Positions 44,606 through 53,080 of a stretch of 60,087 bases of DNA are shown one piece after another (within the stretch, counting starts at the first letter, position 1; each line of letters opens with the position of its first letter). Source of the DNA: Xanthomonas arboricola (GTDB taxonomy: Bacteria > Pseudomonadota > Gammaproteobacteria > Xanthomonadales > Xanthomonadaceae). The stretch lies in assembly GCF_003353015.1 (NCBI RefSeq), contig NZ_QREM01000001.1, positions 622,158-682,244 of the forward strand, in the 5' to 3' direction. The translations under genes were made by a program, and so were the position numbers. Below the pieces are notes generated by a model. The model was not told where the DNA came from, searched no databases, and worked only from the letters and a program-made list of their open reading frames with translations.

Positions 44606-46084
44606 TCACGTCTCGCTGGCCAGGGCGTCTTTCAGACGCGCTTTCTGCAGCTTGCCGGTCGCGGTGCGCGGCAGCACCTCGACCACGCGCAGATGCTTGG
44701 GGACCTTGTACTTGGCCAGCCGTTGGATCAGATAGGCGCGGATCTGCTCCAGATCCGGCGCGTCGCCGGCCGGTACGATCGCCAGGTAGCCCACTTCGCC
44801 CCATTGCGGGTCGGCGATACCGACTACCGCGCATTCGCGCACCTGCGGATGATCGGCAAGCACTGCTTCGATCTCGGCCGGATAGACGTTCTCGCCGCCG
44901 GAGATGAACATGTCCTTCTTGCGGTCGACAATCCAGAAAAACCCATCGGCATCGCGCCGCACGATGTCGCCGGTGCGGAACCAGCCCTGGGCGTCGCGCG
45001 CGTCGGCGCTTGCCTGTGGATCGCGCCAGTAGCCGGGGCTGAGGTTGGGGCCGCGCAACAACAGCTCGCCGGGCACGCCGACCGGGCAGTCGTTGCCGTC
45101 GCCATCGACCACGCGCGTCTGCACCGACGGCGCCGAAATGCCGACTGCGCCCAGCTTGTCGCGGATCACCGCGCAGTCCACCGACATGCCGAAGACCGTG
45201 CCGGCCTCGCTCATGCCGAAGCCGCTGACCATCGGGATGCCATCGTCCAGCCAGCCGAGCAGGTCATCGCTGGCATGCGGCGCGCCGCCGCTGACCAGCG
45301 CGGTGAGATGCCGCAGCGCGGCCGCATCGAAACCGGGCTGGCTGCGAAAGGCCTGCATCATCTGCGGCACGCCGACGTAATGGGTGATGCCCAGCGACGG
45401 GTTGCTCAGCCAGCCCAGGGTCCGTTTCGGTTCGAAGCCATTGGACACCTGGATCGAGCCGCCCACCGCCAGCACCGGGCGCACGTTGGTGGCCAGGCCG
45501 ATGATGTGGAACATCGGTGCTTCGCACAGGAAGCTGCTGCCGGCATCCACGCGCGTGGTGACGCCGAAGTTGTGCGCCACCTGCTGCAGGTTCTGCTCGC
45601 TCAGCATCACGCCTTTGGGCTGGCCGGAGGTGCCGGAGGTGAACAGGATCAGGCTGACGCGGTCGGGGGGAATCGACCCGGTGTCTGCCGGTTGCTGCGC
45701 TTTCGCCGCGTCGACGAAGTCGGCCAGCGCCTCGACACCGGCGCGCCCCGCAGCGACGTCATCGCCCAACAGCAGGCGCGGCTCTGCGCGTTGCAGCAAT
45801 GCATCCAGTTCGGTTGCACTCAGCCGCCAGTTGAGCGGCACGTAGATCGCGCCGACGCGTGCGCAGGCGAAATGCAGCGCCACCTGCCAGACCGAGTTGC
45901 GTGCCAGCACGGCGAGCCGTTCGCCATCGCTGCAGCCGCGGGTCTGCAGCAACGCAGCCAGGCGGCCGATCAGCGCGTCCAGTTCTGCGTACGTCCACTG
46001 CTGGTCCAGCAGCAGGTCGCGGGCGGCAAGCCGGTGTGGGGTGAGGCGGGCGTGGAAGGAGATCGAGTCGGTCGGCATGGTCAT
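44606..46084 (-). CDS. fcs: Hydroxycinnamate/feruloyl-CoA ligase-type AMP-binding enzyme
   Basis: A 492-residue acyl-CoA synthetase. The P-loop FTSGTSGQPKGV, the GWFRTGD hinge region, DRKKDMFISGGENVYPAEIE (in part) and the C-terminal catalytic Lys in RTATGKLQK are present. With the adjacent hydratase/lyase and aldehyde dehydrogenase genes it should activate ferulate, p-coumarate or caffeate to the CoA thioester. ATG 46084 has GGAAGA about 7 bases upstream. It is last in the operon and has a 201-bp leader that may hold its own regulated promoter. Confidence 0.8.
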   Translation of the reverse strand: MTMPTDSISFHARLTPHRLAARDLLLDQQWTYAELDALIGRLAALLQTRGCSDGERLAVLARNSVWQVALHFACARVGAIYVPLNWRLSATELDALLQRAEPRLLLGDDVAAGRAGVEALADFVDAAKAQQPADTGSIPPDRVSLILFTSGTSGQPKGVMLSEQNLQQVAHNFGVTTRVDAGSSFLCEAPMFHIIGLATNVRPVLAVGGSIQVSNGFEPKRTLGWLSNPSLGITHYVGVPQMMQAFRSQPGFDAAALRHLTALVSGGAPHASDDLLGWLDDGIPMVSGFGMSEAGTVFGMSVDCAVIRDKLGAVGISAPSVQTRVVDGDGNDCPVGVPGELLLRGPNLSPGYWRDPQASADARDAQGWFRTGDIVRRDADGFFWIVDRKKDMFISGGENVYPAEIEAVLADHPQVRECAVVGIADPQWGEVGYLAIVPAGDAPDLEQIRAYLIQRLAKYKVPKHLRVVEVLPRTATGKLQKARLKDALASET

Positions 46085-46169
46085 GGCGCTGTCTTCCGAA
46101 TGCAGATGGGAGAGTGACTGGCGTGAGTGCGACGGCTGCGGCTGAAGGTTGATGCGGGCGGCCGCTCCA

Positions 46170-46189
46170 TCTGGCGAACGTTCACCAGA
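46170..46189. promoter_or_regulatory. 20-bp near-perfect palindrome upstream of the CoA-ligase gene
   Basis: Arms TCTGG-GAACG and CGTTC-CCAGA are exact inverted copies, with a single mismatched pair (C/A) inside. The centre is about 95 bases upstream of the ligase start. The size and symmetry suit a dimeric repressor. No match to the MarR or GntR candidate sites is apparent. Confidence 0.5.
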
Positions 46190-46285
46190 GGGTGCGGGTG
46201 CACCGCAGGAGACGATGCACAAGGCGGTGCCTGCCGCATCGCGTTGCGACCGCGCTTGGTGCCTGCGCAGTCGGTGGGCGGGGGG

Positions 46286-47755
46286 CTAACTGAGGTAGAT
46301 GGTCTTGGTTTCGAGGAAGGCGTGCAGTCCTTCGATGCCGCCTTCGCGGCCGATCCCGGAATGCTTGACTCCGCCGAACGGCATGTCGAAGTCCACCCAC
46401 ATGCCGTTGATCGAATGGCTGCCGCTGCGCACACGGCGGGCGATGCGGTAGGCGCGATCGGCATCTTCGCTGTAGACCGTGCCGTGCAGGCCGAACTCGC
46501 TGGCATTGACCTTGGCGATCAGGTCGGCCTCGTCGTGGTAGTCGATAAAGCTCACCACCGGGCCGAAGATTTCCTCGCGGGCGATGGTCATCTCCGGGGT
46601 CACCCCGGCAAATACCGTGGGCTCGATGAAAAAGCCATGCGGCAGATGCGTCGGGCGGCCACCGCCCATGACCAGGCGCGCACCCTCGGCGCGGCCTTGT
46701 GCGATGTAGGACTGCACGCGTTCGAGCTGGCGGCCGAGCGCCAACGGGCCCATGCCGGTCTCGGCAGCGAACGGATCGCCGAGCCTGAGCGCGCCCACGG
46801 CCGCGCAATACGCCTGCAGGATGTCGTCGCGTCGCTGCGCCGGCACCAGCACGCGGGTTAGGGCGAAGCACACCTGGCCGGTGATCGGCATCGAGTAGGG
46901 CACCAGGCTGGGCAGCACCTTGGTGATGTCGGCATCGTCCAGCACGATCGCGGCCGACTTGCCGCCCAGCTCCAGCCCGACCCGCGCCAGGCGCTCGGCG
47001 CAGGCGACCCCGATCAGCCGCCCGGCCTGGGTGGACCCGGTGAAACTCACCTTGTCCACCTGCGGATGGCGGATCAGCTGTTCGCCGACCTCGCGACCGC
47101 CTGGCAGCAGATTGAACACGCCATCGGGCACGCCGGCGGCGCTGATGCATTCGGCCAGGATGTAGGCATCGATCGGCGTTTCCGGCGAGGGCTTGGCCAC
47201 CACCGTGCAACCGGCCGCCAGGGCGGCAGCGACCTTGTAGCAGAGCAGCACCAGCGGCGCGTTCCAGGGGGTGATGGTGGCGACCACGCCCACCGGCTCC
47301 TGCACGATGTGCACGCGGCCGCCGCTGGCGCGTGCACGCGGTTCCACGAACGGATGGGTCGCAATCAGGTCGCCGTAATAGTCGAACAGGCCGGGCGCCT
47401 GCTGCGAGGCGCGGCGACTGAAGCCGATGGTGGCGCCGACCTGTCCGGTCCAGGCTTCGGCCAGCTCCGGCAGGCGCGCACGCAACTGCGTGGCGATGCG
47501 TTTGAGCACCGCGCCACGTTCGGCCGGCGACAGCTGCGGCCAGGGGCCGGTGTCGAATGCAGCACGCGCGGCGGCCACGGCCGCCTCGGTGTCGGCAGGC
47601 GCCGGCTCGGTGTAGCGCAGCAGGCGTTGCTCGCTGTGCGGTGCGATCACATCGACCTGGCGATCGCCGCTGCTGGCGCGCCACTGGCCGTCGATGAACA
47701 GGCCCAATGGCCCACGCGCGGCAATTCCGCGCAAGGTTGCGGACAAGGCTTCCAT
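46286..47755 (-). CDS. vdh: Aldehyde dehydrogenase, probable vanillin/hydroxybenzaldehyde dehydrogenase
   Basis: A 489-residue NAD(P)-dependent aldehyde dehydrogenase. Coenzyme motif FTGSTQAGRLIG, the general base Glu in LELGGKSA and the catalytic Cys in GQVCFALTR are intact. Location directly after the hydroxycinnamoyl-CoA hydratase/lyase gene points to vanillin, 4-hydroxybenzaldehyde and protocatechualdehyde as substrates. Family members have broad range, so the specific substrate is inferred. A stable hairpin separates it from the upstream gene. Confidence 0.82.
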   Translation of the reverse strand: MEALSATLRGIAARGPLGLFIDGQWRASSGDRQVDVIAPHSEQRLLRYTEPAPADTEAAVAAARAAFDTGPWPQLSPAERGAVLKRIATQLRARLPELAEAWTGQVGATIGFSRRASQQAPGLFDYYGDLIATHPFVEPRARASGGRVHIVQEPVGVVATITPWNAPLVLLCYKVAAALAAGCTVVAKPSPETPIDAYILAECISAAGVPDGVFNLLPGGREVGEQLIRHPQVDKVSFTGSTQAGRLIGVACAERLARVGLELGGKSAAIVLDDADITKVLPSLVPYSMPITGQVCFALTRVLVPAQRRDDILQAYCAAVGALRLGDPFAAETGMGPLALGRQLERVQSYIAQGRAEGARLVMGGGRPTHLPHGFFIEPTVFAGVTPEMTIAREEIFGPVVSFIDYHDEADLIAKVNASEFGLHGTVYSEDADRAYRIARRVRSGSHSINGMWVDFDMPFGGVKHSGIGREGGIEGLHAFLETKTIYLS

Positions 47756-47791
47756 ACTCCCTCCTCGGTGCAGAAAACCACTGGCAGCGCC

Positions 47792-47818
47792 AGCGATGCG
47801 TGGGGTGCACGCATCGCT
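47792..47818 (-). terminator. Intercistronic hairpin between lyase and aldehyde dehydrogenase genes
   Basis: AGCGATGCGTG (47792-47802), loop of 5, CACGCATCGCT (47808-47818): a perfect 11-bp stem in the 83-bp gap within the operon. No T-run follows on the minus strand, so it is more likely to adjust relative expression or mRNA stability than to stop transcription. Confidence 0.45.
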
Positions 47819-47838
47819 TCAGGCGCCGTAGGAACGGC

Positions 47839-48666
47839 TCAGGCGCTGTTTTTGGTCAGGTCGTATTCGCCCAGGCCGGGCTTGTAGCTCTTCTCGTCGA
47901 TGAACTGACGGATGCCTTCCTTGCGGGCGTTGTTGTCGAACGAATTGGCCGCTTCCTGCATGCGTACCAGGTAATCTTCGGCTTCGTCGTAGGTCATGGT
48001 GCCGACGCGGCGCACGGCGTCCTTGGCGTATTTCAGCGCGACCGGATTTTTCTTGAGCAGCAACTGGGCCACTTCGCGGGTGCGCGCTTCCAGCCGTTCC
48101 AGCGGCACGCTTTCGTTGACCAGGCGCCATTCGGCGGCCTTCTTGCCGTCGACCATTTCGCCGGTCAGCGTCATCCACATCGCATCGCGCATGGACAGCA
48201 GCTCCACCGCGACCTTGGTGACGCCGCCGCCGGGCAGGATGCCCCAGTTGATCTCCGACAGGCCGAACTGCGCCTCGTCGGCGGCGATCGCCAGGTCGCA
48301 GGCGAACAACGGCCCGAAACCGCCGCCGAAGCACCAGCCATTGACCATCGCGATGGTGGGCTTCTGGTACCAGCGCAGGCGGCGGAACCAGCCGTAGGAC
48401 TCGCGCTGCGAGCGACGCACGCCGCGCAGGCCCTGGGCCTCGGTCTCGCGGAAATACTCCTTCAGATCCATGCCGGCCGACCAGGCGGTGCCTTCGCCGC
48501 CGAGCACCAGCACGCCGACGTTGTCGTCGAATTCCAGCTCGTCCAGCACGTCCATCATGCGGCGGTTGAGCGCCGGGCTCATCGCGTTGCGTTTGTCGGG
48601 GCGTGCGAACTTCACCCAGGCGATGCGGTTTTCGATGTGGACCGATACCACGTCATGCTCGTTCAA
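47839..48666 (-). CDS. ech: Hydroxycinnamoyl-CoA hydratase/lyase
   Basis: A 275-residue crotonase-fold enzyme that hydrates feruloyl-, coumaroyl- or caffeoyl-CoA and cleaves off acetyl-CoA to leave vanillin or the related benzaldehyde. The oxyanion loop WSAGMDLKEYF, GGGFGPLFACDLAIAAD and the catalytic Glu138 (LSEINWG) are typical of p-hydroxycinnamoyl-CoA hydratase/lyase (HCHL), which stands out by the EYFRETE stretch. It follows marR by 34 bases. Confidence 0.9.
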   Translation of the reverse strand: MNEHDVVSVHIENRIAWVKFARPDKRNAMSPALNRRMMDVLDELEFDDNVGVLVLGGEGTAWSAGMDLKEYFRETEAQGLRGVRRSQRESYGWFRRLRWYQKPTIAMVNGWCFGGGFGPLFACDLAIAADEAQFGLSEINWGILPGGGVTKVAVELLSMRDAMWMTLTGEMVDGKKAAEWRLVNESVPLERLEARTREVAQLLLKKNPVALKYAKDAVRRVGTMTYDEAEDYLVRMQEAANSFDNNARKEGIRQFIDEKSYKPGLGEYDLTKNSA

Positions 48667-48700
48667 GCGGCGTCTCCTTCAAGTCGGTACAAGGTGGGAA

Positions 48701-49174
48701 TCACAGGTCTTCGGCGAGCGCGGTGTCCGGCACGTTTGCCCGTTCCAGCGTGGCGCTGGCGTTCAACTTGCAGAGCAGGCGCAGCAGGGTCTGCTGCTCG
48801 CTGGCTTGCAGGCCGGTGCAGGTCCGCGCGACCGCCCGTGCCAGGCAGCCCTGGGCAGTGGCGAGCGTGCGTTCGCCAAGCGGGGTCAGGTACAGGCCCT
48901 TGCTGCGTCGGTCGCGGCCGGCCAGCCGTTCGATCAGGCCCTGCTCGGCCAGTGCGTTGGCGATCTTCATGCCGGCAGCGCGATTGACCAGCAGGCGGTT
49001 GCCCAGCTCGGTCTGGTCGCAGCCGGGCTGGTCGCGGATATGGATCAAGGCGGTGACCCGCGCCGGGGTCAGGTGCAGTTCGGCCAGTTCCTGGCGCGCG
49101 GCATGGCTGGAGGCCAGGGTCGCCAGTTGCAGTTGATAGCCAAGGTCTGCGGCAAGGGCCAGGCGAGCAGTCAT
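48701..49174 (-). CDS. MarR-family regulator of hydroxycinnamate genes
   Basis: A 157-residue winged-helix repressor (CDQTELGNRLLVNRAAGMKIANALAEQGLIERL in pieces; beta-wing DRRSKGLYLTPLG). FerR/HcaR/CouR are MarR proteins that repress such operons and are released by hydroxycinnamoyl-CoA. ATG 49174 is chosen; TTG 49186 overlaps the operator. It heads the operon marR-HCHL-aldehyde dehydrogenase-CoA ligase, so it would repress itself as well. Confidence 0.83.
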   Translation of the reverse strand: MTARLALAADLGYQLQLATLASSHAARQELAELHLTPARVTALIHIRDQPGCDQTELGNRLLVNRAAGMKIANALAEQGLIERLAGRDRRSKGLYLTPLGERTLATAQGCLARAVARTCTGLQASEQQTLLRLLCKLNASATLERANVPDTALAEDL

Positions 49175-49186
49175 CGATCCGTCCAA

Positions 49187-49207
49187 ATTGTATCCGTCAA
49201 ATACAAT
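49187..49207. promoter_or_regulatory. Candidate MarR operator
   Basis: ATTGTAT (49187-49193) and ATACAAT (49201-49207) are exact inverted copies separated by 7 bases. The site lies 12 bases before the marR ATG and is AT-rich in a GC-rich region. The form fits operators of MarR proteins such as FerR/HcaR. Confidence 0.6.
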
Positions 49208-49307
49208 CTAGCCGACCGAAGCGGGCACTGCAAGCGGTTGTGGCGGTCACAGACGAGGCAGGGGGCGCGCCTGCGTCGCGCAGCCGCGCACCCTGCTGAC
49301 CACTACC

Positions 49308-49703
49308 TTACTGAATCAGCCAGCCGGCCAGCTGTTCGCGGCTCAGGTGGCCGCTGCGGTGGATGTCGAGCGCGTCGAATTCATCTGCCAGCGCCGGGTT
49401 GGCCTGCGCCTCTGCGCGGCTGATGCGGCCGTCGCCGTCGCTATCCAGGGCCTGGAAGTCGATGCGATAGCTGCCGACCACGCTGTTGGGCTGGATCGAG
49501 CGCACGATCACGCTGGACTCGCCGCGCGGGCGCTCCAGCTGGGCCTGATGGGTGACCTCGCCGCTGGACAGCGGCTGGGTGCGGATCACATTGGGAACCT
49601 CGACCAGCGGCATGCTGCTGGCCGCGGTGGGCGCCTGTTGTGCGAGCGCGTGGCCGCCGAGCAGCAGCAACACGGAAAACGAAACGACACGAACGGTAGT
49701 CAT
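49308..49703 (-). CDS. Periplasmic EF-hand protein
   Basis: A 131-residue protein with signal peptide (LLLLGGHALA-QQ), a linker, and a C-terminal EF-hand pair. The first loop DSDGDGRISRAE is canonical; the second, DIHRSGHLSREQ, has Asp-His-Ser at calcium positions and may bind weakly. Similar EF-hand proteins are common in Xanthomonas. Role unknown. ATG 49703 begins the signal peptide. Confidence 0.75.
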   Translation of the reverse strand: MTTVRVVSFSVLLLLGGHALAQQAPTAASSMPLVEVPNVIRTQPLSSGEVTHQAQLERPRGESSVIVRSIQPNSVVGSYRIDFQALDSDGDGRISRAEAQANPALADEFDALDIHRSGHLSREQLAGWLIQ

Positions 49704-49914
49704 CAGATCCCCCTGATGTGGAACAGCCTGCAAGCATAGAGGCTGTGGGACGTGCTGAGGTGCGTGCGACGCGCTCCCGGTGTATCGCGACGGTGCCTGC
49801 ATGCGTCCCGGTTGGCGCTCGGCGCGACATGCGCGGTGCGGCTTCGACCAACCCGGCCTGGTCCGGCGCCGGTTCTCGCGTGACGACCTCGCACCTCGCA
49901 CGCGGTTTCGCCGC

Positions 49915-50637
49915 TCAGCCGGGAATGAACGGAAACACGATCTTCAGCAAGCCCTTCAGGCCACCCTCGGCAGTGCTGGCCACTGCCTTGGCGCCAAGGC
50001 TGTTGAGCGCGCGCCGGACATCTTCCCAACGCAGTTGCGCGATGTCCTTCTTCAGCAGGTCCGCCACTTCCTCTGCCGTGGGCGTGAGCTTTTGCAGTTC
50101 GCGCACGGTGGCCTGCGGATCCGGCTGCAGATAGCCCCAGCGTTCGGCGACTTTCAGCAGGGTGTCGAAGCGCACAGCGACCACGTCGCGATTGCGCTCG
50201 TACACCGGCAGGGCACCGACATCCAGGATGGCCTGCTCGAATTGCTGCGCGTCATCGGGGTGTTCGATACGCACCGCAAGAAAGCCTTCCTTGCGGCTAC
50301 GTTCGCTGACGTGCTTGGCACCGGAGCGCAGGTTGTCTTCGGTGAGCACGTTGGCGACGATGCGCTGCATCGCCGCGTCGCCTTCCTCGGGCACCAGCGA
50401 GCGCCAGCGCGCATAGCCGTCACGACGCAACGCCTTGACCTTGGCCGAGGTCACCCGCAGCTGCAATGCGACCATCGCGTTGGAGCTGTTGCGCGAGATG
50501 GCGCCATCGCGTTCGAGCAGCACGAAGATCAGCAATTCCAGATCGCGCTTGGTCAGCGACTGGAATCCCTGCAGCAGGGTCAGGCGCAGGAATTCGTTGC
50601 CGAAGGCGGCCGCGTCCTTGAGTTCGATCGGTTGCAT
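49915..50637 (-). CDS. Unrecognised 240-aa protein
   Basis: I do not recognise a family. The protein lacks a signal peptide and is largely helical with many charged residues. The first part (LQGFQSLTKRDLELLIFVLLERDG; about 20-50) looks like a winged-helix or helix-bundle segment followed by KALRRDGYARW. The middle holds RIVANVLTEDNLR and a block AVRIEHPDDAQQFEQAIL, and the C-terminus has KGLLKIVFPFIP. Normal codon use for the region and no operon partner. The start ATG 50637 follows a GGAG-like leader. Confidence 0.6.
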   Translation of the reverse strand: MQPIELKDAAAFGNEFLRLTLLQGFQSLTKRDLELLIFVLLERDGAISRNSSNAMVALQLRVTSAKVKALRRDGYARWRSLVPEEGDAAMQRIVANVLTEDNLRSGAKHVSERSRKEGFLAVRIEHPDDAQQFEQAILDVGALPVYERNRDVVAVRFDTLLKVAERWGYLQPDPQATVRELQKLTPTAEEVADLLKKDIAQLRWEDVRRALNSLGAKAVASTAEGGLKGLLKIVFPFIPG

Positions 50638-50718
50638 GGGGAGTCCTCCACGGGTGACCTGCAGGATGCCAGCGCGCTGTTGCGCGACCTGAGAACCGTT
50701 GCGACGTGCGCAGCAGTT

Positions 50719-51621
50719 TCAGCGTCCGGTTTCGCGCCCCGGGCGATCGGAGCTGAACGTTTCAACTGCGCCACGATCCTGCAAGGTGACGAACACCTGC
50801 TTGCCATCGCTGCCACCGAACGCCACGTTGCTGGCCTTGCGGCCTTTCAACGCGACCGTGCGCAGCAACGTGCCCTGCGGCGAGACCACTGCAATCTGTC
50901 CGGCATCGTAGCGGGCGATGTAGAGATTGCCGTCGGCATCGCAGCGCATGCCATCCATGCCGAAGTCGGGGAAGCTGATCAGCAGGCGTTTGTTGCGCAG
51001 GCCGCCGTCGATGCGGTCGTACACCCAGACCTTGCGCGACATGCTTTCGTTGACGTAGAGATGCCTGCCGTCGGGACTGACGTCCAGCCCGTTGGGCGTG
51101 GTCATGCCGGACTCCATCAATTGGACCACGCCCTCGCGGCTGATGTGCCACAGGCGGCCGCCGTTGTCCTTCCAGTTGGGGTCGCTTGCATAGAAGCTGC
51201 CATCGGGAGCAAGCGCCAGGTCGTTGGGACCATCGGCGTCGGGCAGCGAGGCGAAGGTGCTGACTGCGCGCGTGTGCATGTCCACGCGCAGGATCTTGTG
51301 GCCGGTGTAATCGGCCACGTACATCGTCCCGTCGCGGAAGCGGATGCCATTGCCGGTGCTGCCGTCGGGCAAGGTCACGAAGACCTCCGCTGTTGCGCTG
51401 CGGTGGGGGTGCAGGACGATGCGTGCGATGGTGCCGTCCTTGCCCAGGTTCACCGCGTACAGCGCGCCGTCCGGTCCTGCCGCAGGGCCTTCGGCATTGT
51501 GGGTGAAGGCGCCATCGCCGATCAGGTCGCGCGCAACGAAGGGCGCGTCGGCAGCGGCCGCCAGCGAGCTGGACAACAACAACGCCAGGGGCAGGAAACG
51601 ACGGCGTGCGACAGCGATCAT
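50719..51621 (-). CDS. Secreted SMP-30/gluconolactonase-like protein
   Basis: A 300-residue beta-propeller hydrolase with a signal peptide (LPLALLLSSSLAAAAD). Blocks EGPAAGPDGALY, GPNDLALAPDGSFYASDP and TTPNGLDVSPDGRHLYVNE carry the metal-binding Glu/Asn/Asp residues typical of SMP-30 lactonases. GGAG precedes ATG 51621. It is divergent from a glucose-fructose oxidoreductase-like gene, whose lactone product it could open in the periplasm. This functional link is inferred. Confidence 0.78.
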   Translation of the reverse strand: MIAVARRRFLPLALLLSSSLAAAADAPFVARDLIGDGAFTHNAEGPAAGPDGALYAVNLGKDGTIARIVLHPHRSATAEVFVTLPDGSTGNGIRFRDGTMYVADYTGHKILRVDMHTRAVSTFASLPDADGPNDLALAPDGSFYASDPNWKDNGGRLWHISREGVVQLMESGMTTPNGLDVSPDGRHLYVNESMSRKVWVYDRIDGGLRNKRLLISFPDFGMDGMRCDADGNLYIARYDAGQIAVVSPQGTLLRTVALKGRKASNVAFGGSDGKQVFVTLQDRGAVETFSSDRPGRETGR

Positions 51622-51879
51622 GCGGCATGCTCCAGATGGGATCGTTGCCAGTGTGCCAGAACGTGCGCAGCGGCCATGGCGGTGATCACGCGCGATCAAG
51701 TAAGGTGCCCGGGCAGCATTGGCCGACCAGCGACCAACAGCACCACTGCGCCCACCTGCGGGCAGTGCGCTTGGGGCGCGGTGCGGCAGGTACCACTGAC
51801 ACTGCAGTACGCGTGCGGCGTCGGCTGACGACTGCATGCGATGGTGTCAGCCGCTCTCAATCTTGCGAAGGAGGTTTGC

Positions 51880-52989
51880 ATGTCCGTGGAATCGATCACA
51901 CGTCGCCGTCTGCTCGCCGCGTTCGGCGGTGCAGGCATCCTGCTCGCTGCGCCCGGCTGGGCATTGCCGAAGAAAAAGCCTGGAAAACCGCTGAATGTGG
52001 CGCTGGCCGGCCTGGGCAGTTATGCCAGCGAGCAACTCGCGCCGGGCCTGGCGTTGACCAGGCATTGCAAGCTGGCGGGCATCGTCACCGGTACACCGTC
52101 GAAGATTCCGCAGTGGCAGGCCAAGTACGGCATCGCCGACCGCAACGTCTACAGCTACGAGAACTTCGACCGCATCGCCGACAACGACGACATCGACGTG
52201 GTGTATATCGTCACGCCCACCCACCTGCATGCGCCGTTGACCCTGCGCGCGGCGGCGGCCGGCAAGCATGTGTGGTGCGAAAAGCCGATGGCGATGCATG
52301 CCGGCGAATGCGAGGCCATGATCGCGGCGTGCAGGCGCAACAAGGTGGCGCTGACGATCGGTTACCGCATGCAGCACGAACCCAATACGCGCCGCCTGAT
52401 CGCGATGGCCAGCGAGAAGCCGTTCGGCGCGATGCAACGCGTGCGTGCCGAGGCCGGCTACAACGGCTATCACGATGCGACCAAGGCCGATCGTCCGTGG
52501 CGCCTGCGTTCCCAGTTCGGCGGCGGGGCGATGTACGACATGGGCGTGTATCCGCTCAACGCCGCGCGCTACACGGTAGGCAGCGAGCCGCTGGCGGTGA
52601 CCGCCAAGCGCTGGACCGATCGCCCGGAGCTGTTCGACGAGGTCGACGAGCATATGGACTTCACCCTGGAATTCCCGAATGCGGTGCGCGCCGAGTGCAA
52701 GACCAGCTTCGGGAAGAACATGAATGTGCTGCGTGCCGAGTGCGAGCGCGGCTGGTATGAGTTGTCGCCGTTCCAGAGCTACCAGGGCGTGACCGGCAAG
52801 GCCAGCGACGGGCGCGTGTTCGACGCCAAGGTGCCGCACCAGCAGGCACTGCAGATGGACGAGGACGCGCTGGCGATCATCAACGGCACCCCGCTGCGCG
52901 CGCCCGGCGAGGAAGGCCTGCGCGACATCCGCATCGTCGATGCGATCTACCGCTCGGCCCGCGAGGGCAGCAAGCGGATCGTGCTGTAA
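51880..52989 (+). CDS. Tat-exported Gfo/Idh/MocA oxidoreductase (glucose-fructose oxidoreductase type)
   Basis: A 369-residue NAD(P)-binding sugar oxidoreductase. The N-terminus TRRRLLAAFGGAGILLA is a twin-arginine signal, implying export in folded form with bound cofactor. The Rossmann motif ALAGLGSYASEQ and the catalytic-Lys motif CEKPMAMH are intact, followed by the beta-sheet domain (GGGAMYDMGVYPLNAARY). The pattern is that of glucose-fructose oxidoreductase of Zymomonas. ATG 51880 has a clear GGAGG upstream. Divergent neighbour: the lactonase-like gene. Confidence 0.82.
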   Translation: MSVESITRRRLLAAFGGAGILLAAPGWALPKKKPGKPLNVALAGLGSYASEQLAPGLALTRHCKLAGIVTGTPSKIPQWQAKYGIADRNVYSYENFDRIADNDDIDVVYIVTPTHLHAPLTLRAAAAGKHVWCEKPMAMHAGECEAMIAACRRNKVALTIGYRMQHEPNTRRLIAMASEKPFGAMQRVRAEAGYNGYHDATKADRPWRLRSQFGGGAMYDMGVYPLNAARYTVGSEPLAVTAKRWTDRPELFDEVDEHMDFTLEFPNAVRAECKTSFGKNMNVLRAECERGWYELSPFQSYQGVTGKASDGRVFDAKVPHQQALQMDEDALAIINGTPLRAPGEEGLRDIRIVDAIYRSAREGSKRIVL

Positions 52990-52994
52990 GCGCG

Positions 52995-53022
52995 GCCCGC
53001 TCCGTCGAGCGACGGAGCGGGC
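52995..53022 (+). terminator. Hairpin terminator after the oxidoreductase gene
   Basis: GCCCGCTCCGTC, loop GAGC, GACGGAGCGGGC: a perfect 12-bp stem 6 bases after the stop at 52989. The placement fits a transcription terminator; the T-run is lacking. Confidence 0.65.
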
Positions 53023-53080
53023 TGGCCCTGATCTGAGACAGCAGACTGGCTCAAGCCAGCTTGCCGCCACCAAGAGCTAA

